Origin: Bos javanicus
Lineage: Eukaryota > Chordata > Mammalia > Artiodactyla > Bovidae
Assembly: GCF_032452875.1 (NCBI RefSeq)
Contig: NC_083879.1
Coordinates: 84,639,572 to 84,703,571, forward strand
Reading direction: 5' to 3'
Length of the DNA stretch: 64,000 nt
Part shown: one piece after another, positions 36,091 to 47,086 of the stretch
Layout of the letters: the number at the start of each line of letters is the position of its first letter
Position numbering within the stretch: position 1 is the stretch's first letter
The notes under the pieces: model-generated
Databases searched by the model: none
Told to the model about the DNA's origin: nothing
Seen by the model: the letters and a program-made list of their open reading frames with translations, nothing else
Position numbers and translations under genes: made by a program

Positions 36091-37484
36091 AGTTTAACCT
36101 AATCTTTATAAGGTTAAATATTATAAAGTTAAATAATAAGTTTAACCTCCATTATTTAGCAATCTTTATTATTTAAGATAGTAAAAAAAATGCCTGTTGA
36201 TATCTTCTGATAATAGAATTGCTGGGATGTTACTTATCAGACATTTTAATACAAAATAATGATCATTAGTGCCCCCATCAAGTCATACATATGTAAAACA
36301 GAAGCTTGCAGTTCTTAACAACTGGTCACTTAGAAATTCCTCAAAATCAATAGACTTGATTTTAATCAGGGACAAAATCAGCCCCTGTAATACACTGGGC
36401 GCCCTGGAGAAACGGTCTAATGCTTTCGGGACCTGTTTGTGCATTTCATGATTAGAAAGGATTGCCTGTCTTCTCTCTCATTCTCAAGTGGGCGGCTCTG
36501 GTGGGCAGCTAGACTTGGGAGGGAGACTCGAGGTTGAGGACAGAGATCATTCCCCCATGCACTAAGTTCACGGTCCATGGAGTTGCTAAACTGTACCCTT
36601 TGGCTAATTATAGTTGATTTAAAAAATCTATTTGAATTGGGCTAAAGGTTTTATTAGCATTCAGTTTCATGAAGTGGTTTTTCTCACTCTTATTTAATAA
36701 TGTTTAATATTATGACACACAGATTGTAATTGTTTGCAGAAAAAATATTTTCAGAAATGAATAACTTGCCAGGTGAGCTGTGCCCTATGAACTGATGCAA
36801 GTGGGGGTGCTGGCTGTTTGGACAGTGAGGGTGAGCGTCCTTGGACGTGAACCTCGTCGTCTGGAGGCTGTGGAGTACTTAGCTGCCGTGGTTGAGACCT
36901 TGCTTTGCTTACTTTCACACCGGCATCTTGCCTCCCTTCTGACTTCCCTCTCCACTGCTAGCTTGGAGCTAAGTCTCAAGCTGCATACCACATGGCAGAG
37001 TGCTTCTCTGTCTCCTGCGTTTCTGGGTCATTGTCAGTGTAGATGTGAACAAAAGGATGGACGGAGTTCCTGATTCACTTGACTCAAGTAGCCTTTCTTC
37101 TTTTAGTGTCTGACTCATCCTTTCATTCCAATACAAATCCCGCAGCCCAGTAGATATTTCTTGGCCATGCTGCCTTGAAATGAGTGGCATCTCTGCAGTC
37201 TTGAAGCCACAGTCACTGTATCTGCAATTTATTGGCCAATTAATGCTGTGCTTCCTCATGCGGTTTTTGCGTTGATGTCCTGTTTACGCATGTTTGTTCA
37301 TCTAACTCTCTGAGTTTTACATCTTATCACTCACTTTGAATGAAAGCCTCTTGAGGGAGCTGGTCATATTGTGTGCTTCTAAGTCCTGTAAACCCATCAC
37401 AGCACTTTCTGTCTCGTAATTGTTGAAAGCATGTGCATTCATTGACTAGCAGACAGGAAAAACTTGGAAGTCAGTGTGGTTAAG
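36091..37484. other. AT-rich DNA with repeated aagtttaacct words
   Basis: agtttaacct at 36091-36100 and aagtttaacct near 36140 repeat the palindrome spacer; aggttaaat near 36111 is its inverse. The rest to 37484 is unassigned; GC rises at 36780-36900 without exon signals. Confidence 0.5.
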
Positions 37485-37645
37485 AAGGTTGACTAAACTC
37501 AATGTACTTGAATTTGAATCCAGATTCTACCACTGATTGGCGAAGTGAGTTTGGGCTTTAAAGATGAATTTCAACATCTATGAAAAGAGGGCTAACAATC
37601 CTTAACCTGCTTATTTTACATGGTTATGAGATTTTTTACTAGGAT
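37485..37645 (+). repeat. MIR SINE
   Basis: The order gaatttgaatccagattctaccactgattgg, gtgagtttgggctttaaagatgaatttcaacatctatgaaaagagggctaac follows the MIR consensus. Confidence 0.65.
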
Positions 37646-37667
37646 AACATGTGACTCTGTGATGACC

Positions 37668-37810
37668 GAGAGTGGTGGGATCGGAGGTGGGAGGAAGTCT
37701 CAAGGGGAAGGGGCCATATGTACACATACAGACGGTTCACACGGTTGTATAGCAGAGACTAACACAACATTGTAAATATTCCAATTTATTTTTTTTTAAT
37801 TTTTAAAAGT
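37668..37810 (+). mobile_element. L1 3' end
   Basis: The stretch gggaggaagtctcaaggggaaggggccatatgtacacat ... gactaacacaacattgtaa is an L1 3' terminus. Confidence 0.75.
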
Positions 37811-38063
37811 TAAAAAAAGAATATAAAACAAGATCACAAAGTTGATGTTTGGAATGGGCTTTTGAGAACTGCAGAGCTTCCATATCTGGGTGTACAGACT
37901 GGGGCTGTTACAGAGAAGATACGTCGGGTTACAGAGCATGTTCTGTAATCGGACGGGCGCCTCTCATTAGACTGGCACAGAGTCTGTGTGAAGATGAGCG
38001 ATGATAAAGCTGCAGTGATTAGTGTGGTCAGGAGATACAGGGCTCTCTGTGACACGCTAAGGC

Positions 38064-38104
38064 AGGTGCACTTGGCTGTTTAGTGCACCTACTAAAGTAG
38101 GTGC
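38064..38104. other. Two overlapping hairpins sharing one arm
   Basis: AGGTGCACT (38064-38072) pairs with AGTGCACCT (38082-38090). GCACCTACT (38085-38093) pairs with AGTAGGTGC (38096-38104) across a 2-base loop. The two 9-bp stems overlap at 38085-38090 and are mutually exclusive. Confidence 0.7.
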
Positions 38105-38167
38105 TAGGGAAAGGCAGTGGCTTGGAAGATTTTTGAACAAGCCAAGTGTATAAACAGACGTCCTTCG

Positions 38168-38318
38168 GAGAGAAAATCCAACAGATTGTTTGTCCTTAAT
38201 AATGCCTGTGGGGAGAGAGAAAATCCAACATATTGTTTGTCCTTAATAATGCCTCCTGGGCCCTCCAGTGAGTCTCCCATATAATTCCTGGGCCTTGCAG
38301 TGAGTCTCCCATTTAATC
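38168..38318. repeat. Two adjacent tandem duplications (47-bp and 32-bp units)
   Basis: The unit beginning gagagaaaatccaaca occurs at 38168 and 38215 (47-bp period, second copy ends about 38254). Next, cctgggcc..ccagtgagtctccca recurs at 38255-38286 and 38287-38318. Confidence 0.85.
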
Positions 38319-38755
38319 CCAGGAAAAATATTTTTAAAGGAATTGTGGCACTCTTACTTTCTCTGCTTCCAATAACATGGATTTATGGTTTTCCATATAT
38401 TCTCAGTTCTTGAACCCATTACTATATGTCATCACTGTAAATGTGCACTAAATATATGTTATTAATTTTTGCTACAATCTTAGAGCAGTTATACTGGTGC
38501 TGCCGTGTTTTTTCAGTGAATTGAGGTAAGACACTAGAGCTCATATAAAATCCATATTCTGAAATGTCACAGATTAATTATCTCATGAGATGTATAGTCA
38601 TGAATTTCTATTTCATAACTTTCCATCAGTAGGAACAAAGCATGCATCTGGTCATCAGAGTCCATTTTCATTCTTAGCTATGAACTTAAAATCAGCTGCA
38701 AAATGCAAATAAATGGCTGTTTAAATTATATTAAGTGTGCTCCAATATAATATTA

Positions 38756-39025
38756 CTACTACTACTACTACTAAGTCACTTCAGTCGTGTCCGACTCTGT
38801 GCGACCCCATAGACGGCAGCCCACCAGGCTCCCCCGTCCCTGGGATTCTCCAGGCAAGAACACTGGAGTGGGTTGCCATTTCCTTCTCCAATGCATGAAA
38901 GTGAAAAGTGAAAGTGAAGTCGATCAGTCGTGTCTGACTCCTAGTGACCCCATGGACTGCAGGCTCTTCCGTCCATGGGATTTGCCAGGGTTAGGTACGG
39001 CAGTGGGTTGCCATTGCCTTCTCCG
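38756..39025 (-). mobile_element. Bov-A2 SINE, minus strand, with (ACT)n tail
   Basis: Dimeric structure in complement; aatataatatta (38744-38755) and aatatcatatta (39026-39037) are the target-site duplication with one mismatch. The trinucleotide tail actactactactactact is a likely polymorphic microsatellite. Confidence 0.92.
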
Positions 39026-39039
39026 AATATCATATTACT

Positions 39040-40084
39040 TATTATAAAAGTAAAGGAGAGTGGCTAATTTTTTTAAGAGGTCAACATGCACGACTAAGGT
39101 AAAAAGTTAAAACCCTCTGTTCCCTCACTGCCTGCTGTCCAGACACACTCTTATTTCCAATAGAATTTTCTCCTTGGAAGAGTTGTTTTCCCTTTTTTAA
39201 CCCTTAGGCAAAAACAGGAAACAAGATAGCAAGAATGAACTTAATTGGATTGCTGTATAAATGACTATTTCTGAATTAAGAAGGATCAACTCTTTTTCTG
39301 CCTGAAGGAGAAATGCTGTTTCGATTTCAGATTTTTTTTTTTAATTTTTTCAAAATGTATGGAGATATACACCCCTTTAATCAAAGACTTTTTAAAGGGC
39401 ATTTCATTTTAAGCCATATCATTGGGGTCTATTTAGGTAAACTTTGGTTTTACAAACTGATTTTTGAATTTCATTCTGTACTGTTTTTCTCCTCCAACAT
39501 CTTGTTAGCATGAGTGGAAATGGGATTTGCATTTGAAACGCTAATATTCGGTATTCAGTCAGCCAAGCCGCTTCCTTCTCTTAATTTCCATAAATGTCAG
39601 TAAATGCCTCTTTTCACCTTTGGGTGAACAGTCAATAGGAAAATCAATTCTGTGACAAATGAACAGCAACATGATTTTACATATGAATTATTTAACAAAG
39701 ATTATTTTTATCCTAGAAGGGGAAGACTTAAGGTAAAAATCAGCAGCAAATTATTAATTTACATTTATTAATATTATTCATAAAAATGCATAGCCACAGG
39801 AAGTGAAGAAAATTTGAATCTCATTTTGTAATTAGTTCATGTCACAGGACTCTGTTAATGACACAATAGAAAACCATTAAAAATTAGTAAGTAGATATAT
39901 ATGTAATAAACCTCATTAAGCCTTTACATCATGTTGTGTTTCCCTCTGAGTTGTGAGAGATTTTGTGAGTTTTTTTAACCCTTGACAGTAAGTGAACAAA
40001 TTATAAATCTCCTACTTAGGGATGCAAAAACTTGCAAGAAGTCAGTCTTTATATCACGTACATTCCGTCTTCATATCTAATTGG
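39040..40084. other. AT-rich intronic DNA, nothing recognised
   Basis: A 16-nt segment near 39716 looks exon-like but carries stops. No repeat was identified. Confidence 0.45.
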
Positions 40085-41775
40085 TGTCTGCTATACAAAA
40101 ATGGGCACAATAAAGGACAGAAATGGTATGGACCTAACAGAAGCAGAAGATATTAAGAAGAGGTGGCAAGAATACACAGAAGAATTATACAAAAAGATCT
40201 TCATGACCCAGATAATCACGATGGTGTGATCACTCACCTGGAGCCAGACATCCTGGAATGTAAAGTCAAGTGGGCCTTAGAAAGCATCACTACAAACAAA
40301 GCTAGTGGAGGTGGTGGAATTCCAGTTGTGCTATTTCAAATCCTAAAAGACGATGCCGTGAAAGTGCTGCACTCAATATGCCAGCAAATTTGGAAACCTC
40401 AGCAGTGGCCACAGGACTGGAAAAGGTCAGTATTCATTCCAATCCCAAAGAAAGGCAATGCCAAAGAATGCTCAAACTACTGCACAATTGCACTCATCTC
40501 ACACACTAGTAAAATAATGCTCAAAATTCTCCAAGTCAGACTTCAAAAATACGTGAACCGTGAACTTCCAGATGTTCAAGCTGGTTTTAGAAAAGGCAGA
40601 GGAACCAGAGACCAAATTGCCAACATGCACTGGATCATCGAAAAAGCAAGAGAGTTCCAGACAAACATCTATTTCTGCTTTATTTATTTACTATGCCAAA
40701 GCCTTTGACTGTGTGGATCACAATAAACTGTGGAAAATTCTGAAAGAGATGGGAATTCCAGACCACCTGACCTGCCTCTTGAGAAATCTGTAAGCAGGTC
40801 AGGAAGCAACAGTTAGAACTGGACATGGAACAACAGACTGGTTCCAAATAGGAAAAGGAGTACGTCAAGGCTGTATATTGTCACCCTGCTTATTTAACTT
40901 ATATGCAGAGTACATCATGTGAAACGCTGGGCTGGAAGAAGCACAAGCTGGAATCAAGATTGCTGGGAGAAATATCAATAACCTCAGATATGCAGATGAC
41001 ACCACCCTGATGATAGAAAGCAAAGAAGAACTAAAGAGCCTCTTAATGAAACTGAAAGTGGAGAGTGAAAAAGTTGGCTTATAGTTCAACATTCAGGAAA
41101 CTAAGATCAGGGCATCTGGTCCCATCACTTCATGGGAAATAGATAGGGAAACATTGGACACAGTGGCAGACTTTATTTTTCTGGGCTCCAAAATCGCTGC
41201 AGATGGTGACTGCAGCCATGAAATTAAAAGATGCTTACTCCTTGGAAGGAAAGTTAAGACCAACATAGATAGTATATTAAAAAGCAGAGACATTACTTTG
41301 CCAACAAAGATCCATCTTGTTAAGGCTATGGTTTTTCTAGTAATCATGTATGGATGTGAGAGTTGGACTATAAAGAAAGCTGAGCACCAAAGAATTGATG
41401 CTTTTGAACTGTGGTCTTGGGGAAGACTCTTGAGAGTCCCTTGGACTCCAAGGAGATCCAACCAGTCCATCCTAAAGGAAATCAGTCTGGAATATTTATT
41501 GGAAGGACTGATATTGAAGCTGCAACTCCAGTACTTTGGCCACCTGATGTGAAGAGCTGACTCCTTGGAAAAGACCGTGATGCTGGGAAAGATTGAACGC
41601 AGGAGGAGAAGGGGACAACAGAGGATGAGATGGTTGGATGGCATCACCAACTCAATGGACATAAGTTTAAATAGGCTCCGGGAGTTGGTGATGGACAGGG
41701 AGGCCTGGCGTGCTGCAGTCCATAGGGTCATAAAGAGTTGGACATGACTGAGGCACTGAGCTAACTGAACTGATA
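40085..41775 (+). mobile_element. Longest BovB copy in the window, inactive
   Basis: About 1.7 kb of BovB covering much of the reverse transcriptase and the 3' end. RT landmarks are visible: IPIPKKGNAKECSNY (fingers), AGFRKGRGTRDQ, motif A region (AKAFDCVDH, 40693 onward) and motif C (RYADD, near 40987). It is broken by a frameshift near 40675-40690, a TAA at about 40791, a TGA at about 40919 and a TAG at about 41083, and the endonuclease domain is absent. It lies in the presumed intron upstream of exon E. Confidence 0.93.
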
Positions 41776-41785
41776 CATTCTTTGT

Positions 41786-41990
41786 TGCTTCGCTGATGGC
41801 TCAGCTGGTAGTGAACCCGCCTGACAATGCAGGAGACCCAAGAGACACAGGTTTGATTCCAGGGTGTAGAAGATCCGCTGCAGAAGGAAATGATAACCCG
41901 CTGCAGTGTTCTTGCTTAGAAAATTTCATGGCTAGAGCAGCCTGGTGGGCTACAGTCCATGGGGTCGCAAAGTGTCCAGCACGATTATGT
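41786..41990 (+). mobile_element. Bov-tA-type SINE, diverged
   Basis: It runs from ttgcttcgctgatggctcagctgg to ggggtcgcaaagtgtccagcacg. It forms an inverted pair with the next copy. Confidence 0.85.
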
Positions 41991-42024
41991 GCACACATAC
42001 GCACAAGCATGGCCTTGTGTCTGT

Positions 42025-42233
42025 TGTTTGTCTTAGTCGCTCGGTCGTGTCCGACTCTTTTGTGACCCCGTGGACTGTAGCCCGCCAGGCTCCTCTGTCC
42101 ATGGGATTTCCCAAGCAAGAGTACTGAAGAGGGTTGCCATTTCCTTCTCCAGGGGATCTTCCTGACCCAGGGATCAAACCCTTGTCTCCTGAGTTGGCAG
42201 GCAGATTCTTTACCACCGAGCCACCAGGGAAGA
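42025..42233 (-). mobile_element. Bov-tA-type SINE, minus strand
   Basis: It reads tgtctgttgtttgtcttagtcgctcggtcgtgtcc ... gagccaccagggaag on the plus strand, full length. Confidence 0.88.
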
Positions 42234-42896
42234 CATTAGAGGACACAAAACAGTTTATAATTCTGGAGTTGGGGGTGGGGGGATTGAGTCTCGATTCATG
42301 TCTTAAACTTTTAAATACCTAATAAGCAAGATTTTCTCAAAAATGGGAAGAAAACATTATTTCTAACCCCCTATACCAAACTCTCCAGGTCCTATTCACC
42401 AGTGTCTTAGTTAACACTATTTTCTTTTTTTTTTTTTTCTGTTGAAATTTTAGCTGGGAACTTTAGATTTGCATGCAGTTGTCACAAAGATTGGAGAGAG
42501 CCCAGTTTCTCCCTGTGGTGTTTTTTTTGCTTTACCTGAAATGCAGTTGACTTACTACACCGTGTTAGTGTCAGGGCTAATTATTTGCTATTTGCATATG
42601 TTAGGAAAGGATCACCATGTTAAGTCTAGCAACCATCTGTTCCCCATATAAAGTTATTAGTGTCATTTTCTAAGGATTTGTTTCAGTGAAGAAATCTTCT
42701 GAAAAACCTGCTGAAATGAAAAGATTTCATTCAAGGATGAGGATCCCAGCCCACAGGGAAATGGCTTCAGAATATGATCATTCATGTGTCAGTTTAGAGT
42801 CCTGTATGTCACAGTTATGTTATAAATCCAGAGTGTTGCTCTTATTTTGAGATCTTACGAATAAGGAAGGAGAAGACTACTTTATATTGTTTTCCT

Positions 42897-43090
42897 TGTT
42901 AGTCACACAGTTCTGTCCAACTCTGCATCCCCACGGACTGTAGCCCGCCAACCTCCTCTGTCCATGGTATTCTCCAGGCAAGAACACTGGAGTGGGTTGC
43001 CGTTCCCTTCTCCAGGGCATCTTCCTAACCCAAGAGTCGTACCTGGGTCCCCTACATTGCAGGCAGATTCTTTACCGTTTGAGCTGGGCC
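42897..43090 (-). mobile_element. Bov-tA-type SINE, minus strand
   Basis: Runs from ttgttagtcacacagttctgtccaac to the degraded head ttgagctgggccac. Confidence 0.82.
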
Positions 43091-43204
43091 ACAAATTATT
43101 TTCATGTAACATTATCTGACTGAGTCATGAGGATAACCATAAACCAGAAAGTTTAGGGATTTTCTCAAGTCAAGCAGTTATTAGTAGCAATGACACAGTC
43201 ATAA

Positions 43205-43425
43205 CAGCTCACATTCACAGAGCGCTCATTACATTTTTAGGGCACTGGAGTAGCCCACACCTGTCCTTTTGAGGTGTGATTACTGGAATCCACTTACAGA
43301 TGAGGAAGCCAACGCACTTGCTCCAGGTTACACAGTCATCAGACAGCAGATTCAGGATTCCAGTCCAGACGCCTTGGCTGCAGAGTCCTGGTTGGTCAAC
43401 CATCACATCCCCGCTCATACCAGAG
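43205..43425 (+). repeat. L2/MIR-type ancient repeat
   Basis: The order cacagagcgctcattacat, cttacagatgaggaagcc, ccaggttacacagtcatcag, gattcaggattccagtcc is the classic ancient-repeat 3' pattern. Confidence 0.65.
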
Positions 43426-44593
43426 TCCAAATCCCCGTGGATTTGTGACTCCCTGTTAGAGAAGGACATTCAGTGTCATAAACGGTGCTTGTCTGCGTCG
43501 GCCGTGTGAAAATGCCTCCCCCAGTCTTTTCTTCCCCTGTTCTACTGATGCCCCTCTCGTTTCTTCAAAATTCAGATTGAAAGTTCCCACCTCTGTGAAG
43601 TCTCTCCAGACCTTCCTTCATAGAGCCCCTTTTCCCAGGTAAATGGTAAAAACAAAGAAAGGAAAACTTAATAACAAGAGTCAAACTCTTGTTGACTCCT
43701 CCGTCTCCACGCCACATGCAGCGTGTTAAGACGCTTACGTGACTGATGTGTCTAGAAGTTTCTTTAAAAACAGGGCGTTGGTCATTTTCATGCAGCCCAG
43801 GGGTGGTGCCACGTGGAACGCAGAGGTCGCTGGGTGTGGAACCGTTCTTACTTCCACAGCTACAACTCTTACCTTCCGGTTCTGGGAAAGAGAATGATTG
43901 TCTGTGCAAACACTATTCTATAAAACATGCCAGATAAGAAAATAAGTAAGGAAGTAGCTGTCTGAAGTGGTGGCGTGGGTTGGAGATATGTCTTTTACAG
44001 CAATGAGAAGATATTTAAAGGACACCAATATGCCATCCTTTATCCTCCACGTGTCAGGATCAGTGAGGCCTGGGGTGATGCCAGCTGACTCCAGGTTCCC
44101 AGAAACATCAACATCCTTAACCCCCAGGGTCACTTCTCCTCCTGGAAAGAAATGGTTCCCTTTCAACACTGAAGCCAAAATTTTACAAAGCCATTATTGG
44201 CTTTGTAATGATAATACGTGTATTATTCTGTGTCATTAATGATGTTACTTAACTTGTGGAATATCAAATAATAAGAGAAGTTTTAAGAGTTTTTGTTACT
44301 ACCAATAGGGCATGAAATTTAAAGAATGATAAAAGTGATTTAGATGTTTTTACCGTGCTGGATAACGTTGCAGATACTTTTTATTCTTCACGTATTGCTT
44401 GGCCACCATTTAAATAACATTCATAGTTGCATGTGCTCGCTATTCTAAAATATTAAAGCTCCTTCACTGTGACACATACAGCCTTTGTGCCTCATAGCCT
44501 GATACATTTAATAAATCTAAATAAATCAGGTTAGGGATCATTAGGCACGGTGTCCCGTTCTCACCTTCTGATCGTCTGTTTCTTGTCTCACAG

Positions 44594-44679
44594 GTCATCA
44601 TTTTAAAACGCCCTCTGAACTTCACTGTGTTGACAGCAGTGACCTGTCACTTGTCCTTACACGGAATTTTAACCTTCGT
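44594..44679 (+). CDS. Internal coding exon E of the same unidentified gene (86 nt, phase 1-0)
   Basis: A strong acceptor (ctgtttcttgtctcacag) and a donor (CGT/gtaaga) bracket 86 nt. With two bases completing the split codon left by exon A (G+GT, Gly), 28 codons stay open and end exactly on a codon, which is the phase exon C needs. The peptide begins HHFKTPSELHCVDSS and ends LTRNFNLR. It lies 1.9 kb upstream of the terminal exon in repeat-free DNA. Frame 0 is also open here, but joining it that way to exon C hits a stop within five codons, so only the A-E-C phasing keeps the C-terminal tail. No family was recognised. Exon B competes for the same position in the transcript. Confidence 0.5.
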
Positions 44680-45537
44680 GTAAGATATAACCTGTGAAGA
44701 TTTGTTGTGTGTGTTTTTTTAAAATGAAGATCAATAATGTTAATATTTTAGTATCCCATTTATGCCATTCTGGCAACTTTCTATACCTATTAGATTTTAC
44801 TCAATACCTATTAATCTCTGTGATACAGAATCAAGTTTCATGGGATCTCTCAATAAGAGGGTTTATTCTGAGCATTAGTTGATTATTGCAAACATCAGTC
44901 CGATTTTTTGCTTATCAAGGAAGCATAGAAAGCTCTTGGTGGTTGATTCAAAGATGGTGTTCTTCTGTACCCACTACATTATTCAAGACATCGATATACT
45001 CGTTAAGAAAGTGCTTTCTAATGCCTTGTGTGTATAGGTTTCACCTTTTATAATGTGCTTGGGAAATCAGATATTTTTAGTAAACGTTGAGAAGCTTTGA
45101 AAGGATAGAGAGCTTTTTTTGTTTTCCGCAGTGAAGCAATGACTCAGGGGATTTAGGACATTTTTTTGTCAAAATCCCTCCCCACAAGCCTCATTCAGAT
45201 CAGCAGCTGCTGCAAGTCACTCCCTGCAGGTCAGGGTGTGTCTGGAGTGACTCAGTCTCCCGGTCTTCCCTGTTACGAAGGTCTCAGCCGAGGGTCACAC
45301 CTTGCCCAGCTCGTCTGTATTTGTGGTCATTGTGAAAAGCTGTTGAAAAGAGTTTCGCATGGAGATGAGCTGTAGAATGGAGGTATTTTGTGCTCGATAG
45401 GAGGAGGGGTGTGTGGTCACACCAGCGTGGAAGCAAGCACAGCACACGCCAGCCGGCCGCAGAGGAGGAGCAGCGCCAGCTGCTGGGTGGGGATTTGGAT
45501 CCTGTTCTGCTCAACTCCGTTTCATGAGGACTTGGCC

Positions 45538-45692
45538 TTCATTTATATATATGTTCACATAGATATATATTCACCTGTATGTCCATGTATGCGTTCACCT
45601 ATATATATAATGTTCACCTAGATATATATATAGCTTCTCCTGTATATATGTATTCATATACACACATATTTTTCTGCATATATATATATCGC
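45538..45692. repeat. TATA-rich imperfect tandem repeat
   Basis: Blocks of tatatatat alternate with ttcac(a/c)t.. words (gttcacatag, attcacctg, gttcacctatatat, gttcacctagatatat), giving a loose 30-40-bp period. Confidence 0.75.
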
Positions 45693-45819
45693 ACCTTACT
45701 TTCGTTTAGGTTAATTGAAATTTATTATTTCATATTAATTTGTTAATTACACATTCTATCATTATTCTTTTTGTACATTCACTAGGAAATAAAGCATGAA
45801 TCTTCATTTATTTCATCAT

Positions 45820-46008
45820 CGTTGTTGTTTTTCTGACGCTTTTGCGACCCCATGGACTGTAGCCCACCAGGCTCCTCTGTCCATGGGATTCTCCAGGCAA
45901 CAATACTGGAGTGGGTTGCCATGCCCTCCTCCAGGGGATCTTCCTGACCCTGGGATCAAACCCTCATTACAGGTGGATTCTTTACCACTGAGCCACCAGG
46001 GAAACCCT
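45820..46008 (-). mobile_element. Bov-tA-type SINE, minus strand
   Basis: From gttgttgtttttctgacgcttttgcgacc to gagccaccagggaaacc; a small deletion removes part of the head. Similar atttcatc words flank it. Confidence 0.85.
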
Positions 46009-46607
46009 ATTTTCATCTTAAATTGTTTTAATTTTGTCTTTTTCCTAATACTGCTAGAACCTCAGAGCCTCTGAGCTCCACGTGACCCCTCCTGACTTTT
46101 GCAGCTATTGTTGGTGTGTTGTTCTATGTACAACTTAAAGTCTGTAACATTCCCAACACATAACTTACGTTTACCCATGTATTCAATTCCAGGGTCCTCA
46201 CTTCCCTCTTGAATTTCCATTTTTTTCCATCATGCCTGTTTTGTTGAGGTTCACACAACAGGCAAGACTTGTGATAGTGAAACTTCCTAGTTCTCGTTTG
46301 TCCAAAAACATTTTCTATTTCACCTTCAGTTTTGAGGGACATTTGTATTGAGTCTAGAATCCGAGGTTGAATTTTTTTCTGTACTTGAACCCGTGATGCA
46401 TTGCTTTCTGGCTTCATGGTTGCTGTTTAGAAGTCAGCTTCTCTGTAGGATGCCACTTCCCAGGGCAGGAGAGCTGGGATGGTCTCGGGGGGTGCTCAAA
46501 ATCTCTCCCCAGCCAGTGGAGCCCCAGCGTCTGACGCTGACCCTGCCCTCTGTCTCACTCTTGCGCTGTGTCTGATGCTCCTCTTTCTTCCTGCGTTCCT
46601 CCCCCAG

Positions 46608-46817
46608 GTTATCCACCAGCTGAGGCTGTCGGAGAATGAGAGCGTGGCCCTGCGGGAGCTCCTGGACTGGAGACGGAGACTCTGCGAGGAGCGGGGGGAC
46701 TGGCCCCGGATCCTGCCCCCCGGGGAGCCCCGGGCGCCTCCCCCACCTCCGTGCAGGAAGCCCGAGGGGGCCCCCTGCCGCAGGCTGCCCCCCGAGTTCT
46801 GGGACTCCACCCTGTGA
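46608..46817 (+). CDS. Terminal coding exon C: short helical segment, proline-rich tail, PDZ-ligand-like C-terminus
   Basis: The acceptor (ctttcttcctgcgttcctcccccag) is strong. Frame 0 is open for 69 codons to TGA at 46815-46817; the other two frames stop within 5 to 11 codons. The peptide begins VIHQLRLSENESVALRELL, continues as a charged probable helix (DWRRRLCEERGDW), then a five-proline run (residues 43-47 of the exon), and ends PPEFWDSTL. The last three residues S-T-L fit a class I PDZ-binding motif ([ST]-x-hydrophobic). The exon is very GC-rich compared with its introns, as is common for 3' coding exons near CpG-rich DNA. The protein may be a cytoplasmic scaffold, but that is inference from composition only. 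I could not assign a gene symbol. Confidence 0.6.
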   Translation, partial: VIHQLRLSENESVALRELLDWRRRLCEERGDWPRILPPGEPRAPPPPPCRKPEGAPCRRLPPEFWDSTL

Positions 46818-47050
46818 CGGCCAGCTGCAGATTCGCGGGGTGGCCGCCCGAGGGTGCCAAGCTCACGGACAGAGGCTGCCCCGACACACAAAAGCACAGG
46901 CAGCCCGGTCAGATGCTCGCGGTTCCCTGTGTGTGTGTGTGCGCTCTCGCCCGTTCCGTGGGGATACCCTCTAGCCTCCAGACTCCGTGGTCCCCGGGCC
47001 GTGCTACTCCGAGGTGGGGAGGGAAAGGCCGGGCCCAGCATGGACCGCAG

Positions 47051-47086
47051 GCGAGGCTGGTGCAGACGGCGAGGCTGGTGCAGACG
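47051..47086. repeat. Two tandem copies of an 18-bp unit in the 3' UTR
   Basis: gcgaggctggtgcagacg occurs at 47051-47068 and 47069-47086 without a mismatch. Confidence 0.9.

Noticed and set aside
36740..36772. Exon-like segment ttgcag/...CCAG/gtgagc
   Set aside because: The pyrimidine tract is weak and frame 0 hits TGA; the other frames give no phase match with exons A, E or C.
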